NCBI GenBank assembly: GCA_002343505.1
Contig: DDQZ01000075.1
Location: 1,356-65,355 of the forward strand
Reading direction: 5' to 3'
Length of the DNA stretch: 64,000 nucleotides
From: Verrucomicrobiaceae bacterium UBA2429
GTDB lineage: Bacteria > Verrucomicrobiota > Verrucomicrobiia > Verrucomicrobiales > Verrucomicrobiaceae
Shown here in pieces: positions 1 to 10,200 of the stretch (within the stretch, counting starts at the first letter, position 1; each line of letters opens with the position of its first letter). A model generated the notes under the pieces. That model was given only the letters and a program-made list of their open reading frames with translations. It was not told where the DNA came from and ran no database searches. A program made the position numbers and the translations under genes.

Positions 1-321
1 ACGCTCGTCATCTGGGGCGGCGAGATGGGCCGCACGCCCACCGCGCAGCTTCCACTCACTCCGAAGATAGGCCGCGACCATCACACGGACGGCTTCACCG
101 TCTGGATGGCGGGCGGCGGTGTGAAGGGCGGTCATACCCATGGCATCACCGACGACATCGGCCTGGGCATCGCCGAGGGGAAAGTGCATGTGCATGACCT
201 GCACGCCACCATCCTGCACCTGCTCGGCTTTGACCACGAGGCGCTCACCTACCGCTATGCGGGCCGCGACTTTCGTCTCACGGATGTCTTTGGCAACGTG
301 GTGAGGGAGATCCTGGCTTGA
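1..321 (+). CDS. DUF1501 domain protein, C-terminal fragment
   Basis: The frame is open from the first base, so the gene begins outside the window; the last 106 residues are visible. The stretch has the look of the C-terminus of the DUF1501 (sulfatase-like) family: a WGGEMGRTP segment, a GRDHH segment, a GGGVKGG segment and a final domain with [14 protein letters not shown]. These proteins are abundant in Planctomycetes and Verrucomicrobia and are usually paired with secreted DUF1549/DUF1553 cytochrome-type proteins. Exact substrate is unknown. The neighbour downstream is a separate secreted protein. Confidence 0.85.
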   Translation, partial: TLVIWGGEMGRTPTAQLPLTPKIGRDHHTDGFTVWMAGGGVKGGHTHGITDDIGLGIAEGKVHVHDLHATILHLLGFDHEALTYRYAGRDFRLTDVFGNVVREILA

Positions 322-406
322 CGCCCGCTTCCCGCTCCGGGCTTTCCCGGTGCAAATTCCGCGTTACCCGCAACCCTCCCCCGCGTTGAGTGTTCCCGTC
401 ACGCCG

Positions 407-2413
407 ATGAAACACGTCACCCATTTTTCCGCCATCCTTCTTTCCGCCGCGCCGCTGGCCGCGCAGACCACGCTGATGGAGCAGCGCTTCGACGCGGTGG
501 ACAAAAACAAGGACGGCATCGTCACCGAGGCCGAGCTGCCGGTGAAAATGTGGTTCCGCCTTCTCGATGCCAACAATGACGGACAGATCACCCGCGCCGA
601 GGCGATTGCCGGAGCCTCCCGCCTGCGTGGAGCGCGCGGCATGGGCGCGGCGGCTGAGGAGCCTGCCGAACCGGAGGACGCCTCGCTCAAAGAGGCGCCG
701 CGCGTGCTCAAGGCCGCCGAGCACGGAGTCGGCCACCTCGTGCCCGACCTGTCTCTGCGCGACCTCGCCGGTCAGGAGAAAAAACTCAGCGCTCATCTGG
801 CGGACACGCGCGGCTTGGCGCTGATTTTCTTCGGCGCCACCTGCCCCATCAGCCAGAAATACGGCCCGGAGATGTCGCGGCTGGAAAAGGACGCCGCCGC
901 GCACGGGCTGCGCGTCATTCTCGTCTGCCCGGTGGGCGTCGAGACCACGGACGACATCCGCCAGTTCATCTCCGGCCACGGTTTGAAATCCCCCGTCGTC
1001 CACGACACCACGGGCGCTCTCGCCGCCACGCTCGCCGCCACGACCACCACGGAATGCTTCCTGCTCGATGCCCGCCGCACGCTTGTGTATCGCGGCGCCA
1101 TCAATGACCAGTACGGCCTCGGTTACGCGAAGGAACAGCCCACCCGCGCCTACCTGCGCGATGCCGCAGCCGCCCTGCTTCGCGGTGAGCCGCCTGAAAT
1201 CGCGGCCACCAGCGCTCCGGGTTGCGCGCTCGATGTGAAAACCGCCGCACCGGCACAGACCGGCGTCACTTATCACAACCAGATCGCCCGCATCATGCAG
1301 GCTCACTGCGTTGAGTGCCACCGCAAGGATGGCGTGGGACCCTTCAGCCTGGAGACGTATGACGACCTCGTCGAAAACGCCGGCATGATCCGCAAGCAGG
1401 TCGAGCGCGGCGTCATGCCGCCCTGGTTCGCCGCTCCGACCGCGGAAGGCCACGCCAGCCCGTGGGCGAACGACACTTCTCTCTCCGCGCGGGACAGGGC
1501 CGACCTGCTCGCCTGGCTCGCCAGCGACCGCCCGCCCGGTGATCCGGCGGACGCGCCCCTGCCGCGCAACTTTCCCGCAGAGTGGTTGCTGGGCAAACCG
1601 GAGGTCGTGGTCCAGCTCCCCCAGCCTGTCGCCATCAAGGCTGAGGGCACCATGCCCTACCAGTTCATCACCGTGCCCACCGCCTTTGCCGAGGACCGCT
1701 GGGTGAGCGCCTACGAGATCCTGCCCACCGACCGCAGTGTGGTTCATCACGTCATCATCCAGGTGCATGAAAAGGGCGCGCGCGTGCGGAACAGGGGCGA
1801 GGGTAGCGAGGGCTACTGGGCCGCCTATGTGCCCGGAAACACCCACCACCGCTACCCCGCCGGCTTTGCCAAAAAGCTGCCCGCCGGGGCCACTGTCAGC
1901 TTCCAGATTCACTATACGCCGAATGGCAAAAAGACCCAGGATCAGCTCCGGCTCGGCCTGCACTTCGCCAAGGAGCCTCCGCGCTATGTGGTGCATACCG
2001 CCGCCGTGGCCCATCCCCGGCTGAGCATCCCGCCGCACACCGCGCGCCATGTCGAGGTGAAGGAGCAGACCGTGCCGGCGAACATGAACCTCACTGCCCT
2101 CATGGCGCACATGCATGTGCGCGGGGCTGCCTTTAAATTCGAGGCCACTCGTCCTGACGGCACGCACGAGGTGCTGCTCGACATCCCGCGCTACGACTTC
2201 AACTGGCAGCTCCGCTACGACTACGCGCAGCCGCATTTCCTGCCCGCCGGCAGCCGTGTGAAGCTCACCGCCGTCTTCGACAACAGCGAGTCCAACCCCG
2301 CCAACCCCGACCCCTCCAAGACTGTCCGCTGGGGGCCGCAGACGCATGACGAGATGATGATCGGCTACTTCGAGTACTTCACGCCGCGCAAGGACGATGT
2401 GGCTATGGAGTAG
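407..2413 (+). CDS. Secreted EF-hand / redoxin / cytochrome c / PHM-like protein
   Basis: 668 residues. Residues 1-20 form a signal peptide ending in AAQ, so the protein is exported. Two EF-hand loops follow (DKNKDG at 32-37, DANNDG at 54-59), which should bind calcium. Roughly 105-260 is a thioredoxin-like redoxin domain with a single cysteine in GATCPISQ. A c-type heme motif CVECH starts at residue 301. The C-terminal part (about 410-668) has histidine-rich segments (HHVIIQVHEKG near 445, MAHMHVRG near 565) resembling copper type II ascorbate-dependent monooxygenases. The combination occurs in Planctomycetes and Verrucomicrobia; the substrate is unknown. The start was chosen for the signal peptide; an upstream in-frame extension to 350 lacks one. 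Confidence 0.85.
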   Translation: MKHVTHFSAILLSAAPLAAQTTLMEQRFDAVDKNKDGIVTEAELPVKMWFRLLDANNDGQITRAEAIAGASRLRGARGMGAAAEEPAEPEDASLKEAPRVLKAAEHGVGHLVPDLSLRDLAGQEKKLSAHLADTRGLALIFFGATCPISQKYGPEMSRLEKDAAAHGLRVILVCPVGVETTDDIRQFISGHGLKSPVVHDTTGALAATLAATTTTECFLLDARRTLVYRGAINDQYGLGYAKEQPTRAYLRDAAAALLRGEPPEIAATSAPGCALDVKTAAPAQTGVTYHNQIARIMQAHCVECHRKDGVGPFSLETYDDLVENAGMIRKQVERGVMPPWFAAPTAEGHASPWANDTSLSARDRADLLAWLASDRPPGDPADAPLPRNFPAEWLLGKPEVVVQLPQPVAIKAEGTMPYQFITVPTAFAEDRWVSAYEILPTDRSVVHHVIIQVHEKGARVRNRGEGSEGYWAAYVPGNTHHRYPAGFAKKLPAGATVSFQIHYTPNGKKTQDQLRLGLHFAKEPPRYVVHTAAVAHPRLSIPPHTARHVEVKEQTVPANMNLTALMAHMHVRGAAFKFEATRPDGTHEVLLDIPRYDFNWQLRYDYAQPHFLPAGSRVKLTAVFDNSESNPANPDPSKTVRWGPQTHDEMMIGYFEYFTPRKDDVAME

Positions 2414-2479
2414 AGACTGCTCTCGAGGCCTCACCTTCCCCCTTGCATCCACAGCAACTTGGCGCTTGGGATTGCCGCG

Positions 2480-3943
2480 ATGCCCAAGTATATCGTCACC
2501 ATCGGCCTGGAGGTCCACGCCCAGCTCACCACCCGCAGCAAGATGTTTTGCGGCTGCGCCATCGCCTACGGCGAGGAGCCGAACACTCTGACATGCCCCA
2601 CCTGCCTGGGCCTGCCCGGCGCGCTGCCTGTGCTCAATCAAAACGCCATCGAAAAAACCATCCTCGCGGGTCTCATGCTCGGCTGCGAAACCCCTCCTGT
2701 CGTGAAGTGGGACCGCAAAAACTACTTCTACCCGGACATGCCCAAGAACTACCAGATCACCCAGTTCGATCTGCCCCTGTGCCTGGGCGGCGGCGTGCCC
2801 TTGTATGACCTGGCCTATCCGAAGGATGCTCAGAAAAGCATCGCCAATCCCGGCAAAGTGGTGCAGCTCACCCGCATCCACCTGGAGGAGGACGTGGCCA
2901 AAAGCACCCACCACGCCGGCTTCACCACCATTGACTTCAACCGCGCCGGCACTCCGCTCATGGAGATTGTCTCCGAACCTGACATTGCCAGCGCCGAGGA
3001 GGCGTTTGCCTATCTCACCAGCCTGCGCCAGATCCTCGTCTATGGCGGCGTCAGCGACGCCGACATGGAAAAGGGGCAGATGCGGTGCGATGTGAACATC
3101 TCCGTGCGGCCCGAGGGCCAGGAGCAGCTCGGCGCCAAGATCGAGCTGAAGAATTTGAACTCCATGTCCGCCGTCCGCCGCGCCATCAAGTATGAGGCCG
3201 CGCGTCAGATGGACTGCCTGGACCGGGGTGAAAAACTCATTCAGTCCACACGCCGCTGGGACGACGACCGCGGCGAGACCACGCTCATGCGCACGAAGGA
3301 GGACGCGCACGATTACCGCTACTTCCCCGACCCTGATCTGCTGCCTCTGCGCACGCCGGACATCCTGGCCCGCGTGCGCCCGCTGGTGCCCGAGCTGCCC
3401 CACGAAAAGCGCGCCCGGTTTGAAAAGGACTACGGCTGCTCCGCCTACGACGCCGGTGTGCTTGCCAGTGAAAAAGCGCTCGCTGCCTGGTATGAGGCCG
3501 CCATTGCCGCCCAGCCCGGCGTGCCCGCCAAAAAAATCGCCAACTGGGTCATCAACGACCTGCTCGGCGTGCTCAAAGACAGCGAGGGCGGACTCGCCGC
3601 CTGCCCTGTGCGGCCCGCACAGCTTGCCGCGCTCGTCGCCATCGTCGAGGCGGGAAAAATCTCCAACACACAGGCCAGGGAGGTCTTTGCCGAAATGGCC
3701 GCCTCCGGTGCCGATCCCGCCAAAGTCATCCAGGTCAAAGGCTTCGAGCAAGTGAGCGACACCGGCGCGCTGGAGGCCATTGTGGATCAAATCCTCGCCG
3801 CCAACCCGGAAAAAGTCGCCGAAGTCAAAGGCGGTAACGACAAAGCCATGAACTGGTTTACCGGCCAGGCCATGAAAGCGAGCCAGGGCAAGGCCAACCC
3901 CAAACTCGTGACTGAGATCGTGCGCCGCAAAGTTCTGTCATAA
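2480..3943 (+). CDS. gatB: Asp-tRNA(Asn)/Glu-tRNA(Gln) amidotransferase subunit B
   Basis: 487 residues. GatB is the kinase-like subunit of the cytosolic GatCAB complex, which amidates misacylated Glu-tRNA(Gln) and/or Asp-tRNA(Asn). The N-terminus has the family signature TIGLEVHAQL, followed by paired cysteines (C24, C26, C39, C42) in the usual zinc-site positions. The C-terminal YqeY-like tail ends with NWFTGQAMKASQGKANP, a typical GatB ending. The ATG at 2480 is preferred over the upstream one at 2459 because homologues begin directly with this segment. gatA and gatC are not adjacent here. Confidence 0.96.
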   Translation: MPKYIVTIGLEVHAQLTTRSKMFCGCAIAYGEEPNTLTCPTCLGLPGALPVLNQNAIEKTILAGLMLGCETPPVVKWDRKNYFYPDMPKNYQITQFDLPLCLGGGVPLYDLAYPKDAQKSIANPGKVVQLTRIHLEEDVAKSTHHAGFTTIDFNRAGTPLMEIVSEPDIASAEEAFAYLTSLRQILVYGGVSDADMEKGQMRCDVNISVRPEGQEQLGAKIELKNLNSMSAVRRAIKYEAARQMDCLDRGEKLIQSTRRWDDDRGETTLMRTKEDAHDYRYFPDPDLLPLRTPDILARVRPLVPELPHEKRARFEKDYGCSAYDAGVLASEKALAAWYEAAIAAQPGVPAKKIANWVINDLLGVLKDSEGGLAACPVRPAQLAALVAIVEAGKISNTQAREVFAEMAASGADPAKVIQVKGFEQVSDTGALEAIVDQILAANPEKVAEVKGGNDKAMNWFTGQAMKASQGKANPKLVTEIVRRKVLS

Positions 3944-4004
3944 AGCGGATGGCGCGTGTTTTTGCCAGTGGGTTTGAATGAGTCCATGCAAAGCCCGGCA
4001 TTCA

Positions 4005-4943
4005 TCAAGGGCCAGGCTCTCTGACGGTTAGGACCAATGACCGTGCCATCGCTTGAATGGTCGAAGCATCAACGGCGCGGCGGCGCGTCTGCCGCTCGTT
4101 CCAATGCAGCACAAGGCCGCGACCGTAGCCCTTCATTGGAGCGAAAGGCAGGACACGGATTCGTTTCCGGTCCATTCCGCGCAGCCCCAGCGCCGGCAGG
4201 ACGGCGGCGCATTCGCCCATGTCCACAAGCTGACGCGCCTGCAGGATGGAGCCGCATTCAAAACGCGGACGGTAGTCCACCCCGGCGTCAGCCATCGCGG
4301 CCCGGATGGCCAGATCGAGCTGGCCGCCATCCCGCCCCGCTGCAAAGGGCAAGTCGCGCCAGAAGGACGGGTGGGATGCCTGGCGGTCGCTCACGCCCTG
4401 CGGGATGAGCCTCTCCGGGATGCAGATCACAAATCCCAGCTTTACCAGCGGCAGCACGGACTTCGCTGCGGGAATGGCATCGCGCCTGAGAATGGCGAAG
4501 TCCGCGCGCCCCTCCGAGACCGCCTCCGCCAGCGAGCGGCTGCGCATTGGCTGGATGAGCAGCGTGGCTCCTCCCAGAAGCTCCGCCAGTCTGGGCAGGG
4601 CGGGCACCACAAGCCACTCCAGCACGCTGGCACCGGCTCCGATTGTGAATGATTTTGGCAGGCCGCGCTGGTCGCGGCGGAAGTCCTCCAAGTCTTGAAG
4701 CTGCTCCCGGATCAGCGAGGCCAGTCTTGCGCCCGCCGGAGAAAGCGAGAGCGTGCGTCCCTTGCGCCGTGTCAGCTCCACATCGAAAAACTCCTCCAGC
4801 TCCCGGATTTGCCGGCTGATCTGGCTCTGGCGGTTCGCATCATCAGGCGCGGCGCGGGCGATGCTTCCCGCCTCGGCCATGCTCATGAAGCCGCGCAGCC
4901 TTTCCAGGGTGAGGCCGCCTTTGGAAAACAATTTTTCAAACAT
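4005..4943 (-). CDS. LysR-family transcriptional regulator
   Basis: 312 residues. The N-terminal winged helix-turn-helix (about 10-70, with AEAGSIARAA and QSQISRQIRELEE) is followed by a substrate-binding-like domain with no clear ligand. The usual SLTRAA/QPAVS pattern is altered (APDDANRQSQIS). It is divergent from a metallophosphatase gene at 5014 with a 70-bp gap that contains an 18-bp palindrome overlapping its own start codon, suggesting autoregulation and control of the divergent operon. The target pathway is not evident from the sequence. Confidence 0.88.
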   Translation of the reverse strand: MFEKLFSKGGLTLERLRGFMSMAEAGSIARAAPDDANRQSQISRQIRELEEFFDVELTRRKGRTLSLSPAGARLASLIREQLQDLEDFRRDQRGLPKSFTIGAGASVLEWLVVPALPRLAELLGGATLLIQPMRSRSLAEAVSEGRADFAILRRDAIPAAKSVLPLVKLGFVICIPERLIPQGVSDRQASHPSFWRDLPFAAGRDGGQLDLAIRAAMADAGVDYRPRFECGSILQARQLVDMGECAAVLPALGLRGMDRKRIRVLPFAPMKGYGRGLVLHWNERQTRRRAVDASTIQAMARSLVLTVREPGP

Positions 4944-4958
4944 GACTTTTGAGTCATG
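4941..4958. promoter_or_regulatory. Perfect palindrome in the LysR/metallophosphatase intergenic region
   Basis: CATGACT-TTTG-AGTCATG is a perfect 7-bp inverted repeat with a 4-base centre. It covers the start codon of the LysR gene and lies 55 bp upstream of the divergent gene. Position and symmetry fit a LysR operator, although the classic T-N11-A spacing is not obvious. Confidence 0.5.
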
Positions 4959-5013
4959 TATCCTGTGGATTCAGTTATTTTGCAAGCGCGCGCATGAGCC
5001 ATGATGGGGCGTC

Positions 5014-5967
5014 ATGAAACAACAAAGCTACGACCTCATTGGTGACATTCACGGCCAGCATGAAAAGCTGGCGCGGCTCCTGGAGAATCTCGGCTACCGT
5101 CCACGCCCTGGCGGCGGCATGCGTCATCCTGACGGGCGCAGGGTGGTCTTTTTGGGCGACTACATTGACCGGGGACCGGACATCCGGCGGGTGCTGGAGA
5201 CGGTGCGCGGCATGGTGGAAAGCGGCGACGCGCTCGCCATCATGGGCAACCACGAATACAACGCCGTGCTTTATGCCACACCGGACGGCAACGGCGGCCA
5301 TCTCAAGGAGCACTCGGCGCGCAACACGAAAACTCACCAGGCCACGCTCGACCAGTTTGCCGGGCGGCCCGCCGAGTGGGCGGAGTGGCTGCTATGGATG
5401 CGCGGACTGCCGATGTTTCTCGATCTCGGCGCTCTGCGCGCCGTCCATGCCTGCTGGGATGCGCGCCGCATAAGCCGGCTGGGCGGCGCCAGCCTGCTCG
5501 ACCCGGATTTCCTGCGCGCAAGCGCCACCAAGCTAACGCCGGAACACCGCGCGGTCGAAAATGTGCTCAAGGGTCCCGAGATGCTCATGCCGGAGGGATC
5601 GTGCTTTCACGACAAGGAAGGCGCCGCGCGCCGCACGGTGCGTGTCCGTTGGTGGGACATTCCGCCGCAATCCCATGTTTGCGCTCTGGCGATGCCGGAA
5701 CCCTTCGACTCTCCAGGCGAGGCCGCTCCGCACGACCTGCGCCGGCTGCCCTGTTACGGAAGCAATGAGCCGCCCGTGTTTTTCGGCCACTACTGGCTGC
5801 CGCCCGAAAAAGAAAAGGCGCCCCTCGCCCGCAATCTGGCCTGCCTCGACTTCAGCGGCGCACGCCAGGGGCCGCTCGTGGCCTACCGCTGGGACGGGGA
5901 GCGCGAGCTGAGTCCGGAAAAATTCGTGTGCGCCTCTCTGCCCGAAACAACCACGCACACTCCATGA
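5014..5967 (+). CDS. PPP-type metallophosphoesterase
   Basis: 317 residues. The three metal-binding blocks of the calcineurin-like phosphatase fold are all present: GDIHG (residues 10-14), GDYIDRG (about 48-54) and GNHE (about 78-81), followed by a histidine in VHACWD. This places it with PPP-type serine/threonine or bis(5'-nucleosyl)tetraphosphatase-like enzymes. The exact substrate cannot be told. It heads a three-gene operon: its stop overlaps the next ATG, and that gene is followed by a second phosphatase. The promoter should lie in the gap shared with the LysR gene. Confidence 0.9.
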   Translation: MKQQSYDLIGDIHGQHEKLARLLENLGYRPRPGGGMRHPDGRRVVFLGDYIDRGPDIRRVLETVRGMVESGDALAIMGNHEYNAVLYATPDGNGGHLKEHSARNTKTHQATLDQFAGRPAEWAEWLLWMRGLPMFLDLGALRAVHACWDARRISRLGGASLLDPDFLRASATKLTPEHRAVENVLKGPEMLMPEGSCFHDKEGAARRTVRVRWWDIPPQSHVCALAMPEPFDSPGEAAPHDLRRLPCYGSNEPPVFFGHYWLPPEKEKAPLARNLACLDFSGARQGPLVAYRWDGERELSPEKFVCASLPETTTHTP

Positions 5968-6380
5968 AAACACACGCTTCATTCGATGCCTTCCTCACCG
6001 CAGCGCGCGAAAACGCGCTCCGAATGCTGCTCAACGCCGAATACATCCGGCGGGAGCTGCCCTCGCTGCAAGTCCCCGAGGGCTTGCGCGCTGACATCCT
6101 CGAACTGTGTGATGACTGGTGTGAGGCCAAGCATGATGCCTTCAGTCTCATCTTTGACATCTCCGATATCCATGCTGAAGGGGCGGATATTCGCCAGCAC
6201 TGCGCGCGCCTTTTGTCATGGCTGACCCAGGCGTCCATGAAAGCCCATGCCGTCATCATCCAGGCTCAGGACTCCGCCGCCTCTTCGCTCGTCACGCTCC
6301 TGGTCACAGAGTCCGCTGTCAATGTGCTCAACGCCAACTCCGCCGCGCATGAAGCCTGGGCGGATCATCTGAACTTTTGA
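5964..6380 (+). CDS. Conserved protein of unknown function in a phosphatase operon
   Basis: 138 residues, predicted cytosolic and helical, with no motif I recognise. The ATG overlaps the stop of the metallophosphatase by ATGA, so translation is probably coupled. It contains an acidic central block (ADILELCDDWCEAKHDAF) and ends in an aromatic stretch. Being held between two phosphatases suggests an accessory or partner protein, but that is inference from position only. Confidence 0.7.
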   Translation: MKTHASFDAFLTAARENALRMLLNAEYIRRELPSLQVPEGLRADILELCDDWCEAKHDAFSLIFDISDIHAEGADIRQHCARLLSWLTQASMKAHAVIIQAQDSAASSLVTLLVTESAVNVLNANSAAHEAWADHLNF

Positions 6381-6406
6381 ACTCCCCTCCAAAATCAATC
6401 CGCAGC

Positions 6407-7159
6407 ATGAACCGCACCCGCCGAGCCAGACAAATCCAGACCATTCAACTCCTCAAAACCGAACTCGAAAAACCCGGCCTCAGCGCGGAACGCCGCGAGG
6501 AATTGAGCGAGTTCCTCATGGATTGCGCGCATGATTGCTTCATGGACGACATGTTCGAACCGGACTTCTTGAACGGAATCATCCTCATCCGACACGGCGA
6601 GAGCATGGCGAATGCGGGGGAACGCACACGGACGCCGTCCGGCATCCCTCTCAGCCCGCTGGGGCGGGAGCAGGCGCGGGATCTGGAGCACGCCGCCTTG
6701 GACCCCGAGCTGATCGTCGTCTCGGCCTACCTGCGCACCCAGGAGACGGCCGCACCGCTTTGCCAAAGACTCAGCGATGTGCCCGTGGAGACCTGGCCCG
6801 TGCATGAGTTCACCTACCTGGCTCCCGAACACTACATAAACACCACTGAGCAAGACCGTCATGCACCAGTCGCGCGCTATTGGGAGCGCGCGGACCCGCA
6901 GCATCGGGATGGACCTGGCGCGGAGACATTCGCCGAATTCATCGCGCGGGTGGATGCCATCCTGGAGCGGCTGCGAAGCATGGATGACCCGCAAGTATGC
7001 ATCTTCACCCACAGCTTTTTCATCTTGGCGCTACTCTGGCGGCAAATGAGACCCGGTGCGGTGGTGGACGAGCGTTTCATGCGTGAGTACGACATCTTTC
7101 GCCGGGCAGTCAGAATTGAGCATGCGCGTCCTATTCCGTTTCGCATCATCAAATCATGA
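6407..7159 (+). CDS. Histidine phosphatase (phosphoglycerate mutase-like) family protein
   Basis: 250 residues. After an N-terminal helical region (about 60 residues) the phosphohistidine motif IRHGES appears, then LSPLGREQA and SAYLRTQETA, typical of branch 1 histidine phosphatases, and a second histidine in CIFTHSFF near the C-terminus. The substrate is not predictable. It is the last gene of the three-gene operon with the metallophosphatase. The ATG at 6407 was taken; a TTG at 6377 overlapping the upstream stop is an alternative. Confidence 0.88.
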   Translation: MNRTRRARQIQTIQLLKTELEKPGLSAERREELSEFLMDCAHDCFMDDMFEPDFLNGIILIRHGESMANAGERTRTPSGIPLSPLGREQARDLEHAALDPELIVVSAYLRTQETAAPLCQRLSDVPVETWPVHEFTYLAPEHYINTTEQDRHAPVARYWERADPQHRDGPGAETFAEFIARVDAILERLRSMDDPQVCIFTHSFFILALLWRQMRPGAVVDERFMREYDIFRRAVRIEHARPIPFRIIKS

Positions 7160-7210
7160 TGCGTTGATGCGAATGGTTGACCCTTCGCGGCCTTTGGGTA
7201 GTCTCCGACC

Positions 7211-10200
7211 ATGCCCGCCCGTCCCAACTGCCGTCCTGAACTCGAAGCCGCCCTGCGCCAGCGCATCCTGGTGATCGATGGCGCGATGGGGACGACGATT
7301 CGGCAGTATAAGGCGAAAGGCGTGCTCGATGAAGCCTCCGCTCGCGGCGAGCGCTTCAAGGACAACGAGAAGGACATCCTGAACAATGGCGACATCCTCT
7401 CGGTCACTCGCCCGGACATCATCGAGGACATCCACAAGCGCTTCCTCGAAGCCGGCGCGGACATCATCGAGACGAACACGTTTTCGGCGACGAGCATCGC
7501 GCAGGCGGAATTCTTCCGCGAAGGGAAGAAGAACCCGGAATTCTTCCAGGGCATCATCGAGGACACGTTTCTGAATGACCTCGCGTGGGAGATCAATTTC
7601 GAGTCGGCGAAGCAGTGCCGCAAATGGGCCGACATCGTCGGCGAGCAAACGGGACGGAAGCGCTACGTCGCGGGGGCCATCGGGCCGCTCACGGTGTCGC
7701 TGTCGCAGTTCCCGGACTTGAGCGATTTGAGCTTCCGCTACGTCACTTTCGACCAGGTGAAGCAGGCGTATAAGCATCAGGTGCGCGCCTTGATCGCCGG
7801 CGGTGTCGATACGCTGCTCGTCGAGACGATTTTCGATTCGTTGAACGCGAAGACGGCGCTCGTCGCCATTCGCGAGGTGTTTGAAGAAGACAAACTCGAG
7901 CTGCCCGTGCAGATCAGCGCCGCGGTCGGCCCGGGTGGCGAGACGATGATCTCCGGGCAAGTCACGGAGGCCTATTTGAATGCCATGCGGCACGTGAAGC
8001 CGCTCTCCATCGGCCTGAATTGCTCGCTCGGTCCAGACAAGATGCGGCCTTTCCTCGAAGAACTGTCAGCGAAAGCAGATTGCTTCGTCTCCTGCTATCC
8101 GAACGCCGGGATGCCGAACCCGCTCGCGCCCACGGGCTTCGATTTGCTGCCGCCGGACATGGCCGGTTACGCCACCGACTTCGCCAGCAGCGGCTTCGTG
8201 AACATCATGGGCGGTTGCTGCGGCAACACGCCGGAGCACATCGCCGCCATCGCAAAGGCCGTCGAAAAACTCGCGCCGCGCGAAATCCCCGCTGATCCGC
8301 ACACGATGCGCCTCAGCGGCTCGCAGCCGTATGTGCTGAGCCCCGGCTCGAACTACCTCATGATTGGCGAGCGCACGAACGTGGCCGGCTCGCCGAAATT
8401 CGCGAAGCTCATCAAGGAAAACAAACTCGAGGAAGCCGTCGCCATCGCGCGTCAGCAGGTCGAGAGCGGCGCGAACGTCATCGACGTCTGCATGGACGAA
8501 GGCCTCATCGACGGCGTGCCGATGATGACGAAGTTTTTGACGCTCCTGCAAACCGAGCCGGAGGTGAACAAGGTGCCCATCATGGTCGATTCCTCGAAGT
8601 GGGAGATCATCGAGGCCGGTCTGAAGTGCCTGCAAGGCAAGGGCATCGTGAACTCGATCTCGCTCAAAGAGGGCGAGGAGAAGTTCAAAGAATACGCCAG
8701 CAAGATCAAACAATACGGCGCTGCCACCGTCGTGATGGCCTTCGACGAGCAAGGCCAGGCTGCGACCTATGCCGACAAGATCCGCATCTGCGAGCGAGCG
8801 TATCGCATCCTCGTCGATGAGGTCGGCTTCCCGCCGGAGGACATCATTTTTGATCCGAACATCCTCACCGTCGCCACCGGCATCGAGGAGCACAACAACT
8901 ACGCCGTCGATTTCATCGAGGCCACACGCTGGATCAAAGCGAACCTGCCTCACGCCAAAGTCAGCGGCGGCGTCAGCAACATCAGCTTCAGCTTCCGCGG
9001 CAACAACAAGGTGCGCGAAGCCATGCACAGCGTGTTCCTTTATCACGCCATCAAAGCGGGCATGGACATGGGCATCGTGAATGCCGGCATGCTCGAAGTG
9101 TATGAAGAGATCCCGCCGGAGATGCTCGTGAAGGTCGAGGACGTGATTTTGAATCGCAACAAAGAGGCCACCGAGGTGCTCGTCGATTACGCCGAGCAGT
9201 TCAAAGGCCAGGCTGGCAGCGCGAAGAAGGCTGAGATCGACCTGAGTTGGCGTGAAGCCCCCGTCGAGAAGCGACTCGAGCACGCGCTGCTCAAAGGCAT
9301 CACCGATTTCATCAACGAAGACACCGCCGAGGCGCTCGCGAAGCTCGGCAAGCCGCTCAGCGTCATCGAAGGCCCGCTCATGGACGGCATGAGCGTCGTC
9401 GGCGACCTCTTCGGCGCTGGGAAGATGTTCCTGCCGCAGGTCGTGAAAAGCGCCCGCGTGATGAAGCAGAGCGTCGCGTATCTCGCGCCCTTCATGGAGG
9501 CCGAAAAAGCCCGCAAGGCCCGCGAACGCGAGCTGCTCATCGAGATCGCGGAGAAGACGGTGAAGGCACTCGAAAGTGGCAGCGACGTGACCGCCGTCGA
9601 AGGCTTCACCTACACGCCCTATCCCGGCCTCAGCCTCGAAGAGCGCCGCATCGAGGTGAAATTCGCCGCCGAGCTCGCTGCCGACCTCGAAGCCGCCGCC
9701 ACCGAGTACAAGCGCCGCTTTGCCAACGTCCTCGACCGCAACAACGTCCAGGAACTCAGCCCCGACTACGCCGCCACGCGCGAAAGCCGCCAAAAATGGA
9801 GCATCGCCACGCTGGAACCTGCGGGTGCGTTTGTGGACTGGTTCTTCGCCAAAGTGCTCAGCACAGCGCAGCCGAAGGACACGATCGTTTTCAATGCCGG
9901 CGGCCAGGGCAGCGGCAAAACGACCGCTACTGCCGACATCAAGGTCACAGGCAACGCCATCCTCGTCATGGACGGCACGCTGCAAAACCACGCCCGCTCC
10001 GTGGAGCACTTCCGCGCCGCTTTCGCCGCCGGATGCTCCGTCGAGCTGCGCTTCGTCTATTGTAACTGGCCGGATGCGGTCAGGAACATGGCGGACCGCG
10101 CCGCGAAGGGCGCGGGGCGTGTGGTGCCTCTCAAACGAGCCGCCAAAGGCCATTTCGAAGCCGCCCGCACCACGCTGAAGCTATGCGGTGAATTTGCCGA

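Noticed and set aside
278-3790. A 1170-residue open frame on the minus strand opposite the EF-hand protein and gatB
   Set aside because: Its sequence is Gly/Ala/His/Arg-rich with no domain, and it lies antisense to two well-recognised genes. High GC keeps the shadow frame open.
8066-10153. A 695-residue minus-strand frame opposite metH
   Set aside because: Composition is typical of antisense shadow (Asp/His/Val-rich), no domain, and metH on the other strand is certain.
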